DNA from: Thermoanaerobaculia bacterium
Lineage (GTDB): Bacteria > Acidobacteriota > Thermoanaerobaculia > Gp7-AA8
Reading direction: 5' to 3'
Assembly: GCA_017883205.1 (NCBI GenBank)
Contig: JADGNZ010000002.1
Coordinates: 184,869-248,868 of the forward strand
DNA: 64,000 bases
Shown piece by piece: positions 59,017 through 64,000 of this stretch (position 1 is its first letter; the number at the start of each line of letters is the position of its first letter). The translations under genes and the position numbers were made by a program. The notes beneath the pieces were generated by a model. It was not told the origin of the DNA. It saw only the letters and a program-made list of their open reading frames with translations, and searched no databases.

Positions 59017-60102
59017 GTGCGGATCAAATCGATCGCCGGGATTTTCGCCGCCGTCACGTTCGCCGGACTGCTGAATTTCAGCATCGTCGAGACGAGCTGG
59101 CTCTCCGAGCAGAGCCACGGCGCCGCGAAATACCCGTTCGTCTCGGAAATGACCGGCGCCTACACCTTTCTCATTGTGCTTCCGCTGCTCTTCCTGGCTG
59201 CCACGCGCTTTCCGATCCGGCGCGACAACATGGCGACGCGCATTCCTCTCCACGCCGCCGTCTTCGTCGTCTTTGCCGCCGGCCACACGCTTCTGATGTG
59301 GGGCAGCCGCGAGCTGATCTACCACCTCCTCGAGTGGGGTCACTACGACTACGGCAACATGCGCTATCGCTTTTTCATGGAGGGGCAGAAGCAGCTCATC
59401 GTCTATGTGGCGATCTACTCCGCGCTCCGTTTCATCGCCTACGCGCGCGCCAACCGCGAGCGTGACGTGGCCGCGGCGCGCCTCGAGCGCGAGCTGACCG
59501 AGGCGCGGCTGGCCGCGTTGAAGATGCAGTTGCAGCCGCACTTTCTCTTTAATGCTCTGAACACGATTGCCTCGCACATCGAGGACGATCCGAAAGCCGC
59601 CGCTGCCATGGTGCAGCATCTCTCCAGCTTTCTTCGCTCCACCCTGCGAAGCTCCGCCGCGCAGGAAGTGCCGTTGCGGGACGAGATGGACTTTCTCGCC
59701 AGCTACGTCGCCATCATGAAAGCGCGATTCGAGGATCGGCTGAACGTCACCGTCTGCGTGCCCGTAGAACTGGGAGACACACTCGTGCCTCATCTCTTTC
59801 TGCAGCCGATGGTCGAGAACGCGATCACGCACTCGCTGCGCGATCACACGAAACGCGCGGCGATCCGTGTGGCTGCGTCGCGCGATGGCGATCGCCTGTG
59901 CGTGACGATCGAAGACAACGGCCCCGGCCTCGTCGACGGAGCGAATCCGTCCGGCAGCGGCATCGGTCTGTCGAACACGAAGGCGCGATTGCAACACCTC
60001 TACGGCGCGCGGCAGCAGCTCTCATTCGAGAATCGCAGCGAGGGCGGATTGCTGCTCACGATCGAAATGCCGTGGCACACAGCCGAGGAGGCGATGGCGT
60101 GA
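59017..60102 (+). CDS. LytS/AlgZ-type sensor histidine kinase
   Basis: 361 residues, GTG start at 59017. Four N-terminal membrane helices (IFAAVTFAGLLNFSIV, YTFLIVLPLLFLAATRF, HAAVFVVFAAGHTLLMWG, LIVYVAIYSALRFIAYAR) lead into the His_kinase domain with LKMQLQPHFLFNALNTIASH, where His175 is the phospho-acceptor, and an HATPase with PHLFLQPMVENAITHSL and IEDNGPGLVDG. No periplasmic sensor domain is evident, so it probably senses a membrane signal. Its stop overlaps the GTG start of the LytTR regulator gene. Confidence 0.93.
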   Translation: MRIKSIAGIFAAVTFAGLLNFSIVETSWLSEQSHGAAKYPFVSEMTGAYTFLIVLPLLFLAATRFPIRRDNMATRIPLHAAVFVVFAAGHTLLMWGSRELIYHLLEWGHYDYGNMRYRFFMEGQKQLIVYVAIYSALRFIAYARANRERDVAAARLERELTEARLAALKMQLQPHFLFNALNTIASHIEDDPKAAAAMVQHLSSFLRSTLRSSAAQEVPLRDEMDFLASYVAIMKARFEDRLNVTVCVPVELGDTLVPHLFLQPMVENAITHSLRDHTKRAAIRVAASRDGDRLCVTIEDNGPGLVDGANPSGSGIGLSNTKARLQHLYGARQQLSFENRSEGGLLLTIEMPWHTAEEAMA

Positions 60103-60845
60103 CACGAATACTGATTGCGGACGATGAGGCCCCCGCACGCCGGCTCCTCCGATCGTGCCTCGCCCGTCACGATGACGTCGAGGTGATCGGCGAGGCGGAG
60201 AACGGATTGGAAGCCGTCGATGCCATTCGCTCGCTCGAACCGCAGCTCGTCCTGCTCGACGTCCAGATGCCCGGCCTGACCGGCTTCGAAGTGATCGAGG
60301 CCATCGGCGCCGACGCCATGCCAGAAGTCATCTTCGCCACCGCCTACGACGAGTTCGCGCTCCAGGCCTTTGACGTTCATGCCGTCGATTACCTGCTCAA
60401 GCCGTTCTCACGCGAACGCTTCGACGTCGCATTTAACCGTGCGCGGACGCGGCTCGAAAACGATCAGGGCGAAGCAGGCAAGCTCGCGACGTTGCTGGCC
60501 TCACTACCGCAGACCGCTTCGCACCTCGAGCGCATCGTCGTCCGCCACGGCGACAGGCTCTTCTTCGTGACCACGAAGGACGTCGTCCACCTCACCGCCG
60601 AGGGCAACTACGTCCGCCTGCATACTGCCGAGGGCTCGCATCTCGTGCGCGGAACGCTGGCAGATCTCGAAACGCGCCTCGATCCGAAACGTTTCGCCCG
60701 CATCCATCGCTCCGGCATCGTCAACATCGAAGCGATCAAGGAAGTGCAGTCGCACTTCCATGGCGACTACATCGTCGTGCTGCGAAGCGGCGAGACGTTG
60801 CGCCTGTCGCGTCGGTACCAGGAACGGCTCCTCGGCGAAAAATGA
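60099..60845 (+). CDS. LytTR-family response regulator
   Basis: 248 residues, GTG start at 60099 overlapping the kinase stop (GTGA). The receiver domain runs to about 120, with the acidic pocket ADDEAPA, phospho-acceptor Asp54 in LLDVQMPG, Thr in IFATAYDEFA and Lys in VDYLLKPFS. The LytTR DNA-binding domain (about 145-248) has RLFFVTTKDVVHLTAEGNYV, RGTLADLETRLDPKRFARIH and RLSRRYQERL. It should be phosphorylated by the neighbouring kinase and control promoters with paired LytTR sites; the targets are not visible. Confidence 0.95.
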   Translation: MTRILIADDEAPARRLLRSCLARHDDVEVIGEAENGLEAVDAIRSLEPQLVLLDVQMPGLTGFEVIEAIGADAMPEVIFATAYDEFALQAFDVHAVDYLLKPFSRERFDVAFNRARTRLENDQGEAGKLATLLASLPQTASHLERIVVRHGDRLFFVTTKDVVHLTAEGNYVRLHTAEGSHLVRGTLADLETRLDPKRFARIHRSGIVNIEAIKEVQSHFHGDYIVVLRSGETLRLSRRYQERLLGEK

Positions 60846-60971
60846 ATTAACCACAGAGACTCAGAGATCACCGAGTTTAGAAACCCGTCGTGCTGATCGC
60901 GGTTTGGATGCTGTTCGCGCGAAGGAACTTCCGCGGTCCGGCGAAGGCGGCGCTCTAAGCGCACTCTGTTG

Positions 60972-61038
60972 TTTCACGCGGAGACGCGGAGATGCGGAGG
61001 TAGACAAACCCCGCGACCTCCGCGTCTCCGCGTGAAAC
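60972..61038. repeat. Inverted repeat of CGCGGAGA octamers
   Basis: TTTCACGCGGAGACGCGGAG plus ATGCGGAG at 60972-60999 faces ACCTCCGCGTCTCCGCGTGA at 61016-61038. The left arm is identical to the outer arm at 43945-43972. A related ACAGAGACTCAGAGATCACC block lies at about 60850-60870. The hairpin stands between the LytTR gene and the next TPR gene. Confidence 0.88.
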
Positions 61039-61087
61039 AGGTTCTTCCAAGGAACAAACGGAGCACTTCCCTCGCTTTTACAAACCC

Positions 61088-62515
61088 ATGCGCAAACTTC
61101 TCCTCGCCCTCGCAACCCTCGCTCTCGCTGCAAACCCGGTATTCGCCACCTGCGGCGGCGGTGGCGGCGGCGGAATGGGGGGCACGATGCCTCGCTCGTC
61201 GATGAACATGGGCGGGCAGACGATGGGCGGGCAGCGGACGCCGGTCAATCCGTACGTCGTGCCGTGGAAGTCGATCGGAGCGAATGACAAGCCGCTGACG
61301 ACGCCGATCGTGGTGATGTGGTTTCCGGTCGACGCGCGCGAAATCGATACCTCCGAGCTGAACGTCTCGCGCATCCTCACGCTCTACGCCGCGCAGTGCG
61401 TCGGCCTGCAGCTCGTCAAGCCAGACGACGTAAACACGCTCGCGAAGTTCGACGTCGTCACGAAGCAGCCGACCGTGCTGCTCGTCGTCGACGGCAAGGT
61501 GGTCGATCACGTCCATCCCGACGGACGGTTCATCACATCGAGCAGCGTCGAGAACATGATCCATCACGAGCTGTTCCGGCGCGAGACCGCGTTGGATCAA
61601 CTGCTCGAGACCGCGAAGAACGAGAGCGCGACGAACAAGGATGCGGCCATCGCCGATTATCAGAAAGTTTGGGAGCAACACTGTCTCGCGCCGAAGCAGG
61701 GACGTGAAGCGCAGAAGGCACTCAAACACCTCGGCGTGATCGTGAAGGCATCGGATCTGCGCACGATCGATCCCGACATGTCGCCGGCCATGAACGCGCG
61801 CATCACGAAAGCGATGTCCGAGGCGTTCGAGGCGGAGCTGGCGGCCGACTATCCGAAAGCGCGTGCGCTCTATCGCGCCGCCGCGGCCATCGATCCCGCC
61901 GACCCGGTCCCCTCACGCTTCCTCGGCGAGCTCTATCGCCATCACACCGGCGAGTGGGAGCTGGCGCGCGCCACGTTCGAGCACCTCCTCACCATCCAGC
62001 CCGATCCGCTCTCCCGCGCCGTCGCCCTCCACGGCCTCGGCAAGATGACCATCCACATGGGCGACTCCGCCAAAGGTCTGGCCCTTTTCGAAGAGTCCAT
62101 CGCCGCCTATCCCCTCGCCCTCACCTACCGCAACATGGCCGTCTACTGGAACTCCGAGCGCCAGCGCGCAAAGGCGGATGTGTATGTCCAGAAGGCGCTC
62201 GCCCTCGACCCGCACGACTCGTACAACCTCATCTTCGCCGCCACCTACCTCGCCGACAGCGGCCGCAAGGAAGAAGCCCTCCGCATCGCCAAAGAGAACG
62301 AAGGCGATCTCGCCGCCTCCTACAACCTGGCCGCCATCTACTCCCTCCTCGGCAACAAAGGCAAAGCGATGGAGCTGCTCAAGCGCCACTTCTACCAATA
62401 CGAGCGCTACGACGACGTCCGGGCCATGGAAATGTGGGAAGCGCGCGTCGACTACGTCTTCGCGTCGATGAAAGACGATCCGGGATTCATCGAGCTGACG
62501 AAGATGGCGCGCTGA
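61088..62515 (+). CDS. Secreted protein with thioredoxin-like and TPR regions
   Basis: 475 residues. A signal peptide (MRKLLLALATLALAANPVFA) is followed by a Gly/Met-rich segment (TCGGGGGGGMGGTMPRSSMN). The next part, about 60-170, has a thioredoxin-like look (PIVVMWFPVDAREID; TKQPTVLLVVDGKVVDHVHP) but no CxxC. From about 180 to the end there are TPR-like helices (FEAELAADYPKARALYRAAA, YRNMAVYWNSERQRAKADVY, ASYNLAAIYSLLGNKGKAME). It probably scaffolds proteins in the periplasm or outside. The frame ends eighteen bases before the first unit of the 21-bp array. Confidence 0.85.
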   Translation: MRKLLLALATLALAANPVFATCGGGGGGGMGGTMPRSSMNMGGQTMGGQRTPVNPYVVPWKSIGANDKPLTTPIVVMWFPVDAREIDTSELNVSRILTLYAAQCVGLQLVKPDDVNTLAKFDVVTKQPTVLLVVDGKVVDHVHPDGRFITSSSVENMIHHELFRRETALDQLLETAKNESATNKDAAIADYQKVWEQHCLAPKQGREAQKALKHLGVIVKASDLRTIDPDMSPAMNARITKAMSEAFEAELAADYPKARALYRAAAAIDPADPVPSRFLGELYRHHTGEWELARATFEHLLTIQPDPLSRAVALHGLGKMTIHMGDSAKGLALFEESIAAYPLALTYRNMAVYWNSERQRAKADVYVQKALALDPHDSYNLIFAATYLADSGRKEEALRIAKENEGDLAASYNLAAIYSLLGNKGKAMELLKRHFYQYERYDDVRAMEMWEARVDYVFASMKDDPGFIELTKMAR

Positions 62516-62532
62516 TCGAAGCGAAAGGGGTC

Positions 62533-63430
62533 GCGATCTCCTTCGCCGAGGTCGCGATCTCCCGCCACAAAGTCGCTATCTGCTTCGGCGAGGTCGCGAT
62601 CTGCTTCGGGGAGATCCCGATCTCCCTGCACGAGATGCCGATCTGTTTCCCCGAGGTTCCGATCTCCGCCGGAGAGATCGCGATCTCTCTCCATGAGATG
62701 GCGATCTCCTTCCTCGAAGTCACGATTCCCTCCATTCTTGTTTCGATCTCCAGTTTTGAGATCGACATCCCCCTCTCTCTCAAACCGACCCCTCGGAGTC
62801 TCGTTTCGACCCCTCGGCTTCTCAAATGGACCCCTCCGGATCTCAAAGCGATCCCTCGGCTTCTCAAAACGACCTCGCGAAATCTCAAATCGATCTCGTT
62901 TCGAGATATTGCGACCCCTCCGAATCTCGAAACGATCCCTCGGAATCTCCGATCGATCTCCTTCCCCGAGGTCGCGATCTCCTCCGAAGAGATCGCGATC
63001 TCCATTTTTGAGATCGATACCCCTCGCAATCTCAAAACGACCCCTCCCAATCTCAAAACGATCCCCCCGAATCTCGTTTCGACCCCTCCGAGTCTTAAAA
63101 CGACCCCCCAGAATCTCGTTTCGACCCCTCCAATTCTTAAATCGACCCCTCCCGATCTCAAAAATTTGAGTTTTTTTCTTAAAACGACCCCTCTCCATCT
63201 CAAAGCGATCTATCGGTTTCTCAAAACGATCTCGCGAAGGGAGATAGCGATCTCCTTTTTTGAGATCGCTACCCCTCCGAATCTCAAAACGACCCCCTGG
63301 AATCTCGTTTCGACCCCTCCATTTCTTAAAACGACCCCCCTGATTCTTAAATCGACCCCTCCAAATCTCGTTTCGACCCCTCCGATTCTTAAAACGACCC
63401 CCCTCAATCTCAAAACGACCCCTCTTCCAC
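62533..63430. repeat. Strict 21-bp tandem array of about 42 degenerate palindromic units (array 5)
   Basis: From 62533 the sequence repeats every 21 bases with no detected change of register over about 880 bases. Type A units begin GCGATCTC and end GAGATC or GAGGTC, so each is an imperfect hairpin. Type B units have ACGACCCCTC and end AATCTCAAA or AATCTCGTT. The first ten or so are type A, most others type B, with A-type islands at about 62955-63020 and 63230-63275. Several frames are open on both strands, encoding heptapeptides such as KTTPPNL (+) or GDRDLG-like (-), but none has a start with a ribosome-binding site. Confidence 0.95.
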
Positions 63431-63630
63431 GCCGCTGACGAGCCCCCGAAATGGTCCGGACGACGCGGAAGAATCTTCTTTCATCGAATGGGGAAACTAT
63501 TGACCGGGCTGTTGCGTCTAACTTACAGCCCGTTCCGTCAACGCGTGGTTGACGGGGCGATCCGGCGAGCTCGCATCGTTGTTCAACCTCGCGTCCGGCC
63601 AACCGGACGCGAGAGAGGGAGGTCTGTCTC
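63431..63630. other. Spacer after the array
   Basis: About 200 bases without a supported gene, between the array and the right-edge gene. It holds an AT-richer stretch near 63465-63530 (for example TTGACC at about 63498 and TAACTTACAG), possibly the promoter of the right-edge gene, and the leader hairpin at 63588-63613. Confidence 0.5.
63588..63613 (+). promoter_or_regulatory. Perfect hairpin directly upstream of a ribosome-binding site
   Basis: CTCGCGTCCGG and CCGGACGCGAG form an 11-bp perfect stem with a CCAA loop. The GGGAGG ribosome-binding site of the next gene follows after four bases. It is not followed by a T tract, so it is more likely an mRNA leader structure or an operator than a terminator. 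Confidence 0.55.
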
Positions 63631-64000
63631 ATGCAACCAACCAAACCCACTCAACCAACCGACGCGCCGGCGGCCATCGACGCCCAGACGCTGGACGCGA
63701 TCGCCAGCCAGCTCCTGGATCTCGTCACCAAAATGGAGAGCCTCGTCCCCGACTTCGAACCGCACGACAAGCGGGAGATCGCACGTGTGGCGGCGGGCGC
63801 CAAGTTCGCTCACGAGCTGATCGCGGCGACGGTGACCATGGTGACGTCGGTTCCATCCGCGCCACAGGATCTTTTCAATGTCGCTGCGGCGCAGGAGGCG
63901 TTGCAGTTCCGCGACCAGCTCCGCCCCATCGCTCAGCGGCTGGCCGCGTTCGCGCAGGGGCTGGAGTTCACCATTGACACGAAACTCTCCGCCTCCGGAG
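63631..64000 (+). CDS. Hypothetical protein, 3' part cut by the window edge
   Basis: 123 codons are visible from the ATG at 63631, preceded by GAGGGAGGTCTGTCTC; the frame is open at base 64000. The N-terminus is Pro/Thr-rich and disordered (MQPTKPTQPTDAPAAI), then an alpha-helical region follows (TLDAIASQLLDLVTKMESLV; VAAGAKFAHELIAATVTMVT; RPIAQRLAAFAQGLEFT). There is no signal peptide or membrane helix. I do not recognise a family. A perfect hairpin lies in its leader and the large 21-bp array 200 bases upstream. Confidence 0.75.
   Translation, partial: MQPTKPTQPTDAPAAIDAQTLDAIASQLLDLVTKMESLVPDFEPHDKREIARVAAGAKFAHELIAATVTMVTSVPSAPQDLFNVAAAQEALQFRDQLRPIAQRLAAFAQGLEFTIDTKLSASG

Noticed and set aside
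62533..63430. CRISPR array
   Set aside because: Units are contiguous and all similar, with no alternation of constant repeats and unique spacers; no cas genes are near. The same holds for the other 21/22-bp arrays.
61954..63438. 494-codon frame running from inside the TPR gene through the array
   Set aside because: Its first third is a shadow of the TPR gene; there is no start with a ribosome-binding site at the array, and several other frames are equally open.

Overview
The window looks like a chromosomal segment of a GC-rich, didermic bacterium, most likely an Acidobacteriota. The pointers are two paralogous secreted proteins of the Acidobacteria-type VWFA-related family, a very large carboxypeptidase-regulatory-like repeat protein, a VPALS/IPTL-CTERM-like surface protein, a CHASE3/PAS/GAF histidine kinase, a KGG stress protein and an MdtABC-like RND efflux set. 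No transposase, phage or plasmid gene was seen. About 50 protein genes and three tRNAs (Pro-UGG, Arg-UCU, Ser-GCU) can be supported.

Layout. 0-4.6 kb: a conserved hypothetical cut by the left edge, kbl, and two less GC-rich genes including a TPR protein. 4.7-14.2 kb: VWFA paralogs, a DUF2400/TIGR02757 protein, a 1346-residue repeat protein, a FitA/VapC-like toxin-antitoxin pair and a hypothetical. 14.3-24.1 kb: secreted M36-like metallopeptidase, sensor kinase, a DNA-end-repair pair (Ku plus a stand-alone LigD-type 3'-phosphoesterase), Nudix hydrolase, DUF11 surface protein and a small membrane protein. 24.1-26.2 kb: tRNA-Pro, tRNA-Arg, an HTH-nucleotidyltransferase, a PAP2 protein and an NTF2-like membrane protein. 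26.2-36.4 kb: a nine-gene minus-strand operon of translationally overlapping genes, with four cobalamin-type radical SAM enzymes, a GH3-family acyl-adenylating amide synthetase, two GNAT-like proteins, a multi-pass membrane protein and a fatty acid desaturase. I know of no described pathway with this composition; a modified lipid or lipoamide product is my inference. 36.9-45.5 kb: KGG protein, tRNA-Ser, zinc ribbon, the thrA-thrB-thrC operon, a cNMP/DUF1003 membrane protein and a class III aminotransferase. 46.3-54.2 kb: RND adaptor plus two different permeases. 54.5-58.9 kb: a secreted hypothetical, a small toxin-antitoxin island, DUF4337 and a GT39-like membrane glycosyltransferase. 59-64 kb: a LytS/LytTR two-component pair, a secreted TPR protein, a 0.9-kb repeat array and a hypothetical cut by the right edge.

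The most unusual property is the repeat landscape. Four intergenic arrays (about 0.68-0.87, 36.52-36.67, 45.73-46.22 and 62.53-63.43 kb) use unrelated unit sequences but share a 21- or 22-bp period, and most units are imperfect palindromes. The longest keeps a 21-base register for about 42 units without an indel. A second class is made of heptanucleotide or octanucleotide repeats folded as long inverted repeats (35.5, 37.4, 44.0, 51.0, 61.0 kb). A third class is of compact palindromes (39.05, 42.86/43.08, 54.26 kb). Some elements lie inside genes and are translated: the first 77 residues of the GH3 protein, about 20 residues within threonine synthase, and the C-terminal tail of the DUF1003 protein. 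One array has cut off a membrane-protein gene after about 63 codons. A 36-bp direct repeat of the 3' end of the DUF4337 gene brackets the toxin-antitoxin island at 55.5-56.65 kb, as expected for an inserted island.
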